A DNA stretch of 64,000 nucleotides from the NCBI GenBank assembly GCA_963844395.1, contig CAWJNX010000002.1, positions 1-64,000 on the forward strand, in the 5' to 3' direction. The notes under the pieces were generated by a model. That model ran no database searches, was not told the DNA's origin, and worked only from the letters and a program-made list of their open reading frames with translations. The DNA is from VRUE01 sp963844395. GTDB taxonomy: Bacteria; Actinomycetota; Thermoleophilia; Solirubrobacterales; 70-9. The position numbers and the translations under genes are program-made. Each line of letters starts with the position of its first letter. Positions within the stretch are counted from its first letter, which is position 1. Shown one piece after another: positions 56,912 to 64,000 of this stretch.

Positions 56912-57056
56912 GGGGATGCCGATGTGCCTCCGCGGGAATGTCGCGAAGCGGCGATATGCAATCTGGTTACTGCGCGGCGTCAGCCGCGCTCCTTCTTCGT
57001 CGCTAAGCGCGAAGCGCGTGCGACATCAATTCCCGCGGAGGCACATCGGCATCCCC
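56912..57056 (-). repeat. family A hairpin element, copy 3
   Basis: Perfect 28-base inverted arms 56912-56939 and 57029-57056 (left arm starts GGGGATGCCGATGTGCC), unique to this site. On the minus strand the core has hairpin 1 GTCGC...GCGAC with inner GCGC-TTC-GCGC, hairpin 2 GCGCGGC-TGAC-GCCGCGC and hairpin 3 TCGC-CGCTTC-GCGA after GATTGCAT. It begins 10 bases after the map stop, in the same direction as map. Confidence 0.8.
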
Positions 57057-57066
57057 AGCTCAGGCG

Positions 57067-57825
57067 CTACTCCTCCTCGTGCCAGGGCGTGAGGATGCGC
57101 GGTCCGTCAGCCGTGACCGCCACAGTGAACTCGAAATGGGCGGCCAGGGAACCGTCCTCGGAGTAGACGGCCCAGCCATCGTCGCCCATGCGGACCAGGG
57201 GGCCGCCGGCGTTGACCATCGGCTCGATCGCCAGCACGGTGCCCTCCTCCAGCAGCGGCCCCTTGCCGGCCTCGCCGAAGTTGGGGACCTGCGGCTCCTC
57301 GTGCATCTCGCGGCCAATCCCGTGCCCGACCAGGGTGCGGATGATCGAGAGGCCCTCGATCTCCACGGCCCGCTGGATCGCGGCCGAGACGTCACCGAGG
57401 TGGTTGCCCGGCCGCATCTGCTCTACCCCCGCGAACAGCGACGCCTTGGTCACGTCAAGAAGCTTGCGCGCCTCCGGGGACACCGGTCCGACCGGGACCG
57501 TGATCGCCGCGTCGGCGACCCAGCCGTCCTTGACGACGCCGACGTCGATCGAGAGCACGTCGCCGCGTTTGAGCTCGTAAGGACCCGGGATGCCGTGGAC
57601 GACCATCGAGTTCGGCGACGTGCAGATCGAGGCGGGGAAGCCACGGTAGCCCTTGAAGGCGGGCTCGGCTCCCTGCGAGCGGATGAACTTGTCCGCCGCG
57701 GCGTCGAGCTCCTTGGTCGTGACGCCAGCCCTGACCTTGGCCGCGACCATCCGCAGGCAGCGGATAAGCACCTGCCCGGCGGCCGCCATCTGATCGACCT
57801 GCTCCGGCGTCTTCAGGATGATCAT
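57067..57825 (-). CDS. map: methionine aminopeptidase type I
   Basis: Removes N-terminal Met from new proteins; 252 residues. Metal ligands are in GDVLSIDVGVVKDGWVADAA (two Asp), GHGIGREMHEEPQVPNFG (His), VLAIEPMVNAGG (Glu) and the last Glu in YSEDGSLAAHFEFTVAVTAD. ATG 57825 (MIILKTPEQV) is chosen; the upstream GTG adds three residues. It follows adk closely and is the last gene before the interrupted infA position. Confidence 0.95.
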   Translation of the reverse strand: MIILKTPEQVDQMAAAGQVLIRCLRMVAAKVRAGVTTKELDAAADKFIRSQGAEPAFKGYRGFPASICTSPNSMVVHGIPGPYELKRGDVLSIDVGVVKDGWVADAAITVPVGPVSPEARKLLDVTKASLFAGVEQMRPGNHLGDVSAAIQRAVEIEGLSIIRTLVGHGIGREMHEEPQVPNFGEAGKGPLLEEGTVLAIEPMVNAGGPLVRMGDDGWAVYSEDGSLAAHFEFTVAVTADGPRILTPWHEEE

Positions 57826-57857
57826 CCGGTACACGCTAGCCGCCCCTCGCCAGCTGC

Positions 57858-58538
57858 CTAGATCGCCCCGTTGGCTTCCAGCTTCAGCGCCGCCAGCGTC
57901 TCGCGCAGCTCGGCGGCGACCTCGTCGGGGGTGGCGCAGCCGTCGATCCGGCGCAGCAGGCCGCGCTGCTCGTAGAAGCCGATCAGCGGCTCGGTCTTGG
58001 CGTGGTATTGCTCGAGCCGGTTACGAATCACCTCGGGCTTATCGTCGTCGCGGACGATCAGCTCGCTGCCGTCAACGTCGCAGATTCCGTCGCGCTGCGG
58101 AGGGTTGAAGTCGACGTGGAAGACGTGGCCGTTCTCAACGCAGGTGCGGCGGCCGCCCAGCCGCCGCGTCACCTCGTCGTCGCTGGCGTCGATCAGCAGC
58201 ACCGTCGTCAGCTCGCGATCGAGCTCCGAGAGCTTCTCCCCCAGCGCCTCCGCCTGCGGGACGGTGCGCGGGAAGCCGTCGAGGATGAAGCCCTCAACCG
58301 CCTCGCTGGAATCGATCCGCTCGCCGATCGCTCCGACGATCACCTCGTCGGGGACGAGGTCGCCGCGGTCCATGTACTCCTTCGCCAAGCGACCCAGCTC
58401 GGTCTGCTCACGCACCGCCGTCCGCAGGATGTCCCCGGTCGCGTAGTAAGGCAGCCGCAGCTCCTCCTGCAAGCGCTCCCCCTGGGTGCCCTTGCCGGAC
58501 CCGGGCGGGCCTAGAAGTACGAGATTGAGCTCAGGCAT
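57858..58538 (-). CDS. adk: adenylate kinase
   Basis: 226 residues, long LID form. P-loop LLGPPGSGKGTQGERLQEEL, AMP-binding YATGDILRTAVREQTELG, GFILDGFPRTVPQAEAL, and LID region RRLGGRRTCVENGHVF ... DGICDVDGSELIVRDDD. The LID has one Cys plus Asn and one Cys plus Asp where zinc-type enzymes have CxxC...CxxC, so a mixed or absent zinc site. Equilibrates adenine nucleotides. Located between secY and map as usual. Confidence 0.96.
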   Translation of the reverse strand: MPELNLVLLGPPGSGKGTQGERLQEELRLPYYATGDILRTAVREQTELGRLAKEYMDRGDLVPDEVIVGAIGERIDSSEAVEGFILDGFPRTVPQAEALGEKLSELDRELTTVLLIDASDDEVTRRLGGRRTCVENGHVFHVDFNPPQRDGICDVDGSELIVRDDDKPEVIRNRLEQYHAKTEPLIGFYEQRGLLRRIDGCATPDEVAAELRETLAALKLEANGAI

Positions 58539-58583
58539 GGATGGGAGTCACGGTGGCCGAAACGGCCGGGCGGGACTTAGACC

Positions 58584-59855
58584 TTATTTGAGGAAGCCCT
58601 CGTAATTGCGCATCATCAGCTGCGCCTCGAGCTGCTTGACCGTATCCAGGGCCACTCCGACGACGATCAGTATCGAGGTCCCTCCGAAGAAGAAGTTGGC
58701 CGAGGTCTGGCTGATCAGGATCGTCGGCAGCGCCGCCACCGCTCCCAGGTAGAGGGCGCCTGGGAAGGTGAGTCGGGAGAGGATCCGGTCGAGATATTCA
58801 GCGGTCGGGCGTCCCGGCCGCACGCCAGGGACGAAGCCACCGTATTTCTTCAGGTTGTCGGCCTGGTCCACCGGATTGAAGGTGACCGCCGTATAGAAGT
58901 AGGTGAAGATGATGATGAAGAACACCTCGCCGACGACGTAGGCCCAGCCGTTGGGGCTGAAGAAGGCGGCGAAGTCGAGCGCGGCGGGGGTGTTGAGCAT
59001 CTGGCCGATCGTCGGCGGGAAGGCCATGATCGAGGCGGCGAAGATGACCGGGATAACCCCGGCCATGTTGACCCGCAGCGGCAGGTAGGTCGAACCACCG
59101 GAGGTCATTTTGCGCCCCACCACGCGTTTCGCGTACTGGACCGGGATGCGGCGTTGGCCCTCCTGGACGAAGACGATCGCGATGATGACCGCCAGCGCGA
59201 CGAAGGGCATCATCACGATGAAGACCTGGTCGGGGTTGGTCCACCAGGCCGTGATTCCGCCGGGCAGGCCGGAGACGATCGAGGCGAAGATCAACAGCGA
59301 GATGCCATTGCCGATGCCGCGCTGGGTGATCAGCTCGCCAATCCACATCAGCAGGGTGCAGCCGGCGGTGAGGCAGATCACGATCAGCAGCACTTTCGCC
59401 CCGCTCAGGTTGCCGATCACGTTGCCGCCCGCCGCGCTGCCGAAGGAGCGGAAGAGGAAGACGAAGCCCCAGGCCTGGCCGAACGCGAGCCCGACCGTCA
59501 AGTAGCGCGTGTACTGGGTGATCTTCTGCTGTCCCACCTCGCCTTCTTTCTGCAGCTTCTCCAGCGAGGGCACGACGACGGTCAGCAGCTGCAGGATGAT
59601 CGAGGCGGTGATGTAGGGCATGATCCCCAGCGCGAACAGCGAGAGCCGCTCCAGCGCGCCCCCGGAGAAGAGGTTGAGGAATCCGAGGACGTTGCTGCCG
59701 GTGAGGTTGGAGGAGAGTTCCTTGACCGCGTCGGCGTCTACGCCGGGGGCCGGGATGTAGGCGCCCAGCCGGTAGAGCAGCAGCATCGCCGCCGTGAACG
59801 CGAGCTTCTTGCGGATGTCCGCAACGCTGAAAGCGTTCGCAATAGTCCTGAGCAT
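58584..59855 (-). CDS. secY: preprotein translocase subunit SecY
   Basis: Channel of the Sec translocon, 423 residues with ten membrane helices. KLAFTAAMLLLYRLGAYIPA, LGIMPYITASIILQLLTVVV, GQQKITQYTRYLTVGLAFGQ and NLKKYGGFVPGVRPGRPTAE are family segments. ATG 59855 overlaps the rplO stop by one base. The adk start lies 45 bases downstream. Confidence 0.97.
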   Translation of the reverse strand: MLRTIANAFSVADIRKKLAFTAAMLLLYRLGAYIPAPGVDADAVKELSSNLTGSNVLGFLNLFSGGALERLSLFALGIMPYITASIILQLLTVVVPSLEKLQKEGEVGQQKITQYTRYLTVGLAFGQAWGFVFLFRSFGSAAGGNVIGNLSGAKVLLIVICLTAGCTLLMWIGELITQRGIGNGISLLIFASIVSGLPGGITAWWTNPDQVFIVMMPFVALAVIIAIVFVQEGQRRIPVQYAKRVVGRKMTSGGSTYLPLRVNMAGVIPVIFAASIMAFPPTIGQMLNTPAALDFAAFFSPNGWAYVVGEVFFIIIFTYFYTAVTFNPVDQADNLKKYGGFVPGVRPGRPTAEYLDRILSRLTFPGALYLGAVAALPTILISQTSANFFFGGTSILIVVGVALDTVKQLEAQLMMRNYEGFLK

Positions 59856-60415
59856 TACGGCTCCAGAGTCTGACAGGAACCGCCGGCAGCCTCGATCTTC
59901 TCGCGGGCGGCTGCGCTGAAGGCGTGGGCGTGGATCTCGAGCTTCTTCGAGATCTCGCCGCGGGCCAGCACCTTGACCGGATCGGAGCGCGTCGCCAGCC
60001 CCTTCTCCTTGAGGGTGGCGGGCGTCACTTCGGCGCCGGCGTCGAAGCGCTCCTCGAGGTCGCCGACGTTGACCGGCTGCGTCACGGTGCGGAAGTTCTC
60101 GAAGGGCATCGACTTCTTCATGTGCGGGCCGCGAAGCTTTCGCATCCGCATGTGGATCGGGTTCTGCCCGCCCTCGTAGCCGAACTTCTGCTTGCGGCCC
60201 GAACGCGCCCCGGCGCCCTTATGACCGCGCCCGGAGGTCTTCCCCAGCCCACTGCCCTCACCCCGGCCGATCCGCTTGCGAGGCCGTTTGGACCCAGGCT
60301 TGGGCCGAATGTTATGAAGCCCGATCTCCAGCGTCCGCTCGCTCGGCCCGGAGGCCTTCGCTTCTTTGGAAGCTTTGCCTTTAGGAGCTTTCTCTTTCGC
60401 TTTCTCAGCCACCAT
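59855..60415 (-). CDS. rplO: ribosomal protein uL15 with basic N-terminal extension
   Basis: 186 residues. Core LHNIRPKPGSKRPRKRIGRG, GRGHKGAGARSGRKQKFGYE and the C-terminal IEAAGGSCQTLEP are standard. The first 30 residues (MVAEKAKEKAPKGKASKEAK) are a Lys/Glu-rich extension not present in most uL15. The start overlaps the rpmD stop region by 11 bases. Confidence 0.95.
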   Translation of the reverse strand: MVAEKAKEKAPKGKASKEAKASGPSERTLEIGLHNIRPKPGSKRPRKRIGRGEGSGLGKTSGRGHKGAGARSGRKQKFGYEGGQNPIHMRMRKLRGPHMKKSMPFENFRTVTQPVNVGDLEERFDAGAEVTPATLKEKGLATRSDPVKVLARGEISKKLEIHAHAFSAAAREKIEAAGGSCQTLEP

Positions 60416-60584
60416 TCACCTCAACGAGATGAGAGACAACCCGGATCTGCCCCTGCAACTGCGGCGAGTCCTTCCGCTCAACAGCCTTCCCGATCCCCCT
60501 CAGCCCAAGGGCCTGCAAAGTGGCTTTCTGAGCGGGACTGGTGCCGTTGGCCGACTTGACCTGCCGAATCTTGACCCCGCTCAC
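60405..60584 (-). CDS. rpmD: ribosomal protein uL30
   Basis: 59 residues from GTG 60584: MSGVKIRQVKSANGTSPAQK, then TLQALGLRGIGKAVERKDSP and IRVVSHLVEV. Short, with the KIRQVKS and LGLRGIGK motifs of uL30. Its GTG overlaps the rpsE stop (GTGA), and the last 11 bases overlap rplO. Between rpsE and rplO as in the standard spc operon. Confidence 0.92.
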   Translation of the reverse strand: MSGVKIRQVKSANGTSPAQKATLQALGLRGIGKAVERKDSPQLQGQIRVVSHLVEVNGG

Positions 60585-61363
60585 GACTGCCCCTCCTCAG
60601 CAGGAGGCGCCGGCTCTTCAACCGGAGTGGCGTCGCTGGCAACCTCAGGCTCAACCGGCTCGGTAGGCGAATCAGGCGTCGGATCAGCGGCCGGGGCCTC
60701 AGACGCTGGTGCCGTGGGTGGCGTGGGGGTGGGCTCCTCGCCCGCAGCTTGCGAGGACGAGGAGTCCTCCCCCGCGACAGGACCCGCGGCCGGAACGCTC
60801 TGTCCCTGCACCGTCTCACCACCACCATTGGTCTTCTGGACACCCAAGACCTGTGCCACGGTGAGCCCCCGCAGCTCAGCAACCTCCTCAGGCCGACGCA
60901 ACCGCACCAGCCCGTCCATGGTCGCCTTCACAAGGTTGATCGGATTCTGCGTCCCAATGCTCTTCGTCAGCACGTCCCGCACCCCACCGAGCTCGAGCAC
61001 CGCCCGCACGCCGCCGCCGGCGATCACGCCGGTACCGGGGCTGGCCGGCCGCAGGACCACGTGGCCGGCGCCGTAGCGACCGATGATCTTGTGGGTCAGG
61101 GTCTGTCCGTATTTGGGCACGCGAATCAGTTCCTTGCGGGCGTTCTCGACCGCCTTCTGGATCGCCAGCGGGACCTCGCGCGCCTTGCCGTAGCCGATCC
61201 CGACCACGCCCTCTTCGTCGCCAACGGCGACCAGCGCCGTGAACGAGAACCGCCGGCCGCCCTTGACCACCTTGGCGACGCGGTTGATCTCGATCACCCG
61301 CTCCTGGAGATCCAGCCCCCTCGGGCTGACGGTCTCCACGTTGGTCATGTCCATGCCCTTCAT
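60581..61363 (-). CDS. rpsE: ribosomal protein uS5 with long acidic/proline-rich C-terminal tail
   Basis: 260 residues from ATG 61363 (further starts at 61354 and 61348). The normal domain (LQERVIEINRVAKVVKGGRR, GDEEGVVGIGYGKAREVPLA, RYGAGHVVLRPASPGTGVIA) ends near residue 170. The next 85 residues are Pro, Glu, Ala, Thr and Ser rich (EEPTPTPPTAPASEAPAADP), with no counterpart in typical uS5 of about 165 residues. Probably a disordered tail. Overlaps rpmD by four bases. Confidence 0.95.
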   Translation of the reverse strand: MKGMDMTNVETVSPRGLDLQERVIEINRVAKVVKGGRRFSFTALVAVGDEEGVVGIGYGKAREVPLAIQKAVENARKELIRVPKYGQTLTHKIIGRYGAGHVVLRPASPGTGVIAGGGVRAVLELGGVRDVLTKSIGTQNPINLVKATMDGLVRLRRPEEVAELRGLTVAQVLGVQKTNGGGETVQGQSVPAAGPVAGEDSSSSQAAGEEPTPTPPTAPASEAPAADPTPDSPTEPVEPEVASDATPVEEPAPPAEEGQS

Positions 61364-61406
61364 CGGACCGGACAAGGTAGCTGACTGAGCAATGCGCGAC
61401 CGGCCA

Positions 61407-61760
61407 TCAGAACTTCAGGCCTCCCTCGCGAGCGCCTTCGGCCAAAGCCTTGACCCGGCCGTGGAACTGGTAGCCGCCGCGATCGAAGACGCAGCTCTCG
61501 ACGCCGGCCGCCTTGGCCCGCTCGGCGAGCAGCTCGCCGGCCCGTTTCGCCTGCTCGCCGGCCGACAGCTTGCGCAGCTCCGGCTCGATCCAGTTGACCG
61601 CGGCAACCGTGTGGCCTTTGGCGTCGTCGACCAGCTGGGCGAAGACACCGCGGTTGGACCTGTAAACGGAGAGGCGCGGACGCTCGGCACTGCCGACGAT
61701 GCGGGCGCGAACGCGACGGCGGCGGCGCAGGCGGCTCTGTCGCTTGGTGAGGACGGTCAT
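61407..61760 (-). CDS. rplR: ribosomal protein uL18
   Basis: 117 residues. RLRRRRRVRARIVGSAERPR, LSVYRSNRGVFAQLVDDAKG and FDRGGYQFHGRVKALAEGAR are family segments (5S rRNA binding). ATG 61760 overlaps the rplF stop by four bases. Confidence 0.97.
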   Translation of the reverse strand: MTVLTKRQSRLRRRRRVRARIVGSAERPRLSVYRSNRGVFAQLVDDAKGHTVAAVNWIEPELRKLSAGEQAKRAGELLAERAKAAGVESCVFDRGGYQFHGRVKALAEGAREGGLKF

Positions 61761-62290
61761 GCGCGCTTGCCCACCTTGCGCAGGACCTGCTCGTCGCGAT
61801 AGCGGATGCCCTTGCCCTTATAGGGCTCCGGCGGGCGGCGCTTGCGGATGTCAGCGGCGACCTGGCCGACCAGCTGCTTGTCGATCCCGCGCACGATTAT
61901 CTCGGTCTGCTGCGGCACCTCGAACTCGACTCCCTCCGGCGGTTGGATCGAGACCGGATGCGAGTAGCCCAGCGCCATCTCGAGGTTGCGGCCCTTCAGC
62001 TGCGCGCGGTAGCCGACGCCCTGGATCTCGAGGCGCTTCTCGAAGCCCTCGGTGACGCCCTCGACCATGTTGGCGATCAGGCTGCGGGTCAGCCCGTGCA
62101 GGGCGCGGTGCTCGCCGCGATCGGTCGGGCGCTGCACGGTCACCGTGCCGTCGTCCTGCTCGACCTTCATGTCGGGCGAGAGCGACTGGGTCAGCTCCCC
62201 TTTCGGGCCCTTGACGGCGACGCGCCCAGGGGCGACCTCGACCGTGACGGACTCGGGGACGGGGATTGGCTTTCTTCCGATTCGACTCAT
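61757..62290 (-). CDS. rplF: ribosomal protein uL6
   Basis: 177 residues. MSRIGRKPIPVPESVTVEVA, VKGPKGELTQSLSPDM, and the C-terminal RKRRPPEPYKGKGIRYRDEQ are standard. Overlaps rplR by four bases (ATGA) and starts 7 bases after rpsH. Confidence 0.97.
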   Translation of the reverse strand: MSRIGRKPIPVPESVTVEVAPGRVAVKGPKGELTQSLSPDMKVEQDDGTVTVQRPTDRGEHRALHGLTRSLIANMVEGVTEGFEKRLEIQGVGYRAQLKGRNLEMALGYSHPVSIQPPEGVEFEVPQQTEIIVRGIDKQLVGQVAADIRKRRPPEPYKGKGIRYRDEQVLRKVGKRA

Positions 62291-62297
62291 GGGACGA

Positions 62298-62693
62298 TCA
62301 CCAGACGTAGGCGACTACCTCGCCGCCGACGCCCTTCGCCTTCGCTTCGTGGCCGGTCATCACGCCAACCGAGGTGCTGACGATCGCCGTGCCGGTGCCG
62401 CCGTGGACCCGCGGAACCTGCTTGTGATCGACGTAGCGGCGACGCCCCGGACGCGAGATCCGCTCCAGCCCGGCGATCACCGGGCGGCGGTCCTCGGTGT
62501 ACTTGAGGCGGATCTCGATCTCCTCGCCGACCTGGGCGGGCTTGCGGTTGAAGTCTCGGATGTAGCCCTGCTCCTTGAGGATCCGCGACATCTCCTCCTT
62601 CAGCCGCGAGGCGGGGATCCTCACCTCGTCATGGCCGGAGCCCAGCGCATTGCGGATCCGGGTCAGGTAATCGGCTATCGGGTCGTTCAGCAT
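62298..62693 (-). CDS. rpsH: ribosomal protein uS8
   Basis: 131 residues. MLNDPIADYLTRIRNALGSG, SRLKEEMSRILKEQGYIRDF and VHGGTGTAIVSTSVGVMTGH (STSxG motif) are diagnostic. 22 bases after rpsN. Confidence 0.97.
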   Translation of the reverse strand: MLNDPIADYLTRIRNALGSGHDEVRIPASRLKEEMSRILKEQGYIRDFNRKPAQVGEEIEIRLKYTEDRRPVIAGLERISRPGRRRYVDHKQVPRVHGGTGTAIVSTSVGVMTGHEAKAKGVGGEVVAYVW

Positions 62694-62715
62694 GGTTCCG
62701 TTGGGTCCTCTCCGC

Positions 62716-62901
62716 CTACCAGCTCGACTTAGTCATGCCGGGGACGTAGCCCTCGTGGGCGGCCTCGCGCAGGCAGATCCGGCAGAGGCCGAACTTGCGG
62801 AAGTAGCCGCGCGGTCGCCCGCAACGGCGGCAACGGTTGTATTCGCGGCTTTTGAACTTGGCCTTGCGGCTCTGCTTGACCTTCTGGGAAGTCTTAGCCA
62901 T
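62716..62901 (-). CDS. rpsN: ribosomal protein uS14, zinc type
   Basis: 61 residues. Zinc site CRRCGRPRGYFRKFGLCRIC (CxxC...CxxC), then LREAAHEGYVPGMTKSSW. Zinc-dependent short form, together with zinc-type uS4 and bL36. The preceding 72 bases back to the L5 stop read as an acidic peptide in another frame. Confidence 0.96.
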   Translation of the reverse strand: MAKTSQKVKQSRKAKFKSREYNRCRRCGRPRGYFRKFGLCRICLREAAHEGYVPGMTKSSW

Positions 62902-62973
62902 TCTCTGAATTCTCCTCGTCGGCAGGTTTCTCGGCCTCGTCCGTTTTGGCCTCGGGGGCCTCCTCGCCCTCGC

Positions 62974-63708
62974 TCAGCCGCGCGGCGGCTCGGGCTTTGC
63001 GTACGCCTCCGGGTTCTCCTCTTTCAGCTGCTCGAGCGCCGCCTGCTCCGCTTCGGCCCGCTGCCGGGCTTCCTCGTGCCGTTTCTCCTCTTCCGCGGCT
63101 TCCGCCACGGACCGGTCTTCGCCGGGACGGCCCTCTTTGGCGAACGGCATGCCGAGCGCGAGCAGCAGTTCGAAGGCCTCGAGGTCGGTCTGGGCGCTGG
63201 TCGCGATGGTCACGTCCAGCCCCCGCACCTGGTCGATCGAGTCGTAGTCGATTTCCGGGAAGATCAGCTGCTCGCGGATGCCCATCGAGTAGTTGCCGCG
63301 GCCGTCGAAGGAGCGCGGGTTGAGGCCGCGGAAGTCGCGGATGCGGGGCACCGCGATCGAGGTGAGCCGGTCGAGGAACTCCCACATGCGAGCTCGCCGC
63401 AGCGTCACCGATAGACCAACCGGCATCCCCTCGCGAACCTTGAAGGAGGCAATCGACTTGCGGGCGCGGCGCACGCTCGGCTGCTGTCCGGCGATGATCG
63501 CCAGCTGCTCCTGCGCAGCCTCGAGCATCTTGGCGTTCTGCTTCGCCTCGCCGACGCCCATGTTGAGGACGATCTTCTGCAGGCGCGGCGCCTGCATCGT
63601 GGTCGAGTAGCCGAACCTGCTCATCAGCGCCGGCAGAACCTCCTGCTCGTAGCGCTCGCGCAGGCGCGGCGGCGGTGCGGCTTTCGATTGCACGGTTGCA
63701 GCCTCCAT
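62974..63708 (-). CDS. rplE: ribosomal protein uL5 with charged C-terminal extension
   Basis: 244 residues. Core MQAPRLQKIVLNMGVGEAKQ, GQQPSVRRARKSIASFKVRE, IRDFRGLNPRSFDGRGNYSM and QVRGLDVTIATSAQTDLEAF end near residue 185, the usual length. The next 60 residues are Glu/Ala/Arg rich (EDRSVAEAAEEEKRHEEARQ). Just past the stop at 62974 the next frame continues an acidic run (LSEGEEAPEAKTDEAEKPAD) up to rpsN, so the tail may be longer and the stop an indel artefact. ATG 63708 overlaps the rplX stop by one base. Confidence 0.95.
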   Translation of the reverse strand: MEAATVQSKAAPPPRLRERYEQEVLPALMSRFGYSTTMQAPRLQKIVLNMGVGEAKQNAKMLEAAQEQLAIIAGQQPSVRRARKSIASFKVREGMPVGLSVTLRRARMWEFLDRLTSIAVPRIRDFRGLNPRSFDGRGNYSMGIREQLIFPEIDYDSIDQVRGLDVTIATSAQTDLEAFELLLALGMPFAKEGRPGEDRSVAEAAEEEKRHEEARQRAEAEQAALEQLKEENPEAYAKPEPPRG

Positions 63709-64000
63709 CAGAACGACGCCCCGCTTCGCTTCGCGAACCGCTCGCGGCTGCCGCCTTTGTCGCGGCGCACGCCGATCCGGGTCGGCTTGTTGTCTTTGGG
63801 GTCGAGCAGCATCACGTTGGAGACGTGGATCGGCCCCTCCTTTTCGACGATGCCGCCGAGCACCTGGCTCTGGCGCTGCGTGCTCTGGGTCGGCCGCGGT
63901 TTTTCGTGGCGCTTGACCATGTTGAGCCCCTCGACGAAGACCTTCTGGTGCTTCGGGTCGGTGCGCGTCACGCGACCCGTCTTGCCGGCGTCCTTGCCGC
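63708..64000 (-). CDS. rplX: ribosomal protein uL24, 5' end beyond window
   Basis: At least 96 residues; the frame is open to the window edge (GKDAGKTGRVTRTDPKHQKV). KVFVEGLNMVKRHEKPRPTQ and NVMLLDPKDNKPTRIGVRRD are uL24 motifs. The true start is upstream of base 64000. First gene of the visible spc operon part. Confidence 0.95.
   Translation of the reverse strand, partial: GKDAGKTGRVTRTDPKHQKVFVEGLNMVKRHEKPRPTQSTQRQSQVLGGIVEKEGPIHVSNVMLLDPKDNKPTRIGVRRDKGGSRERFAKRSGASF

Overview
The window is a GC-rich chromosomal segment of an actinobacterium. High GC, many GTG starts, an F420-type luciferase-like oxidoreductase, UdgX, SigB/RsbW/RsbV partner switching, DUF6458 and DUF6766 membrane proteins and a zinc-type ribosomal protein set all fit, and the combination suggests the class Thermoleophilia (Solirubrobacterales-like). 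That placement is inference from gene content; no search was run. Several genes, mostly in the first 10 kb, are broken by single-base slips that restore perfectly good family sequence in another frame, so the sequence looks like a draft with uncorrected indels rather than a region of true pseudogenes.

Layout. 0-2.5 kb: frameshifted rubredoxin and GMC oxidoreductase, Mn/Fe superoxide dismutase. 2.6-11 kb: general-stress signalling (SigB, two-domain RsbW, RsbV, RsbU-like PP2C phosphatase, MEDS-HATPase) mixed with an epimerase, a zinc alcohol dehydrogenase, a DUF6766 membrane protein and a 27-residue membrane peptide. 11-23 kb: DNA topoisomerase IB, UdgX, a HicB-like ORF, sulfotransferase, BON protein, phosphoesterase, a release-factor-like (Vms1/baeRF) protein, DUF72, F420 LLM oxidoreductase, ferritin-like protein, tRNA-Pro(CGG) with an adjacent zinc metallopeptidase gene, and a cupredoxin lipoprotein. 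23.3-27.2 kb: sulfate ABC operon (Sbp-CysT-CysW-CysA). 27-36 kb: DsbA-like protein, long-chain acyl-CoA ligase, patatin-like lipase, PBP4-type carboxypeptidase, LigA, SurE. 36-43.7 kb: surface-glycan-type genes (two GT2 enzymes, phosphodiesterase, Gfo/Idh oxidoreductase, FAD amine-oxidase/UGM-like protein, polytopic membrane protein). 43.7-47.5 kb: Fe(III) ABC transporter with an IdeR/DtxR-like box between its divergent halves. 47.5-52.3 kb: accessory island with a serine-recombinase relic, zinc-ribbon protein plus Ser/Thr kinase, NYN nuclease and unknowns. 52.4-64 kb: truA converging on the alpha operon and the 3' two thirds of the spc ribosomal operon (rplX to rplQ, with secY, adk, map, rpoA).

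The most unusual signal is a set of long hairpin elements in intergenic regions. Three copies (family A: 30092-30250, 30280-30420, 56912-57056) share a core with three internal hairpins carrying compensatory changes, but each is closed by 25-32 bp arms unique to its locus, and each sits in the same orientation directly after a stop codon. A second family (B: 36127-36246, 53171-53292) behaves in the same way with a different core. Several other long inverted repeats have locus-specific arms. In the ribosomal operon, infA is missing from its usual place between map and rpmJ, where a DUF4258/DUF2283 pair and a family A element are found instead.

Predicted regulation: SigB-type promoters (GTTT-like -35, 13-14 bp, GGGTAT/GGGTAG -10) precede sigB itself, the BON gene and a small membrane gene; two near-identical IdeR-like boxes lie at the iron transporter and at a glycan-gene divergent promoter.
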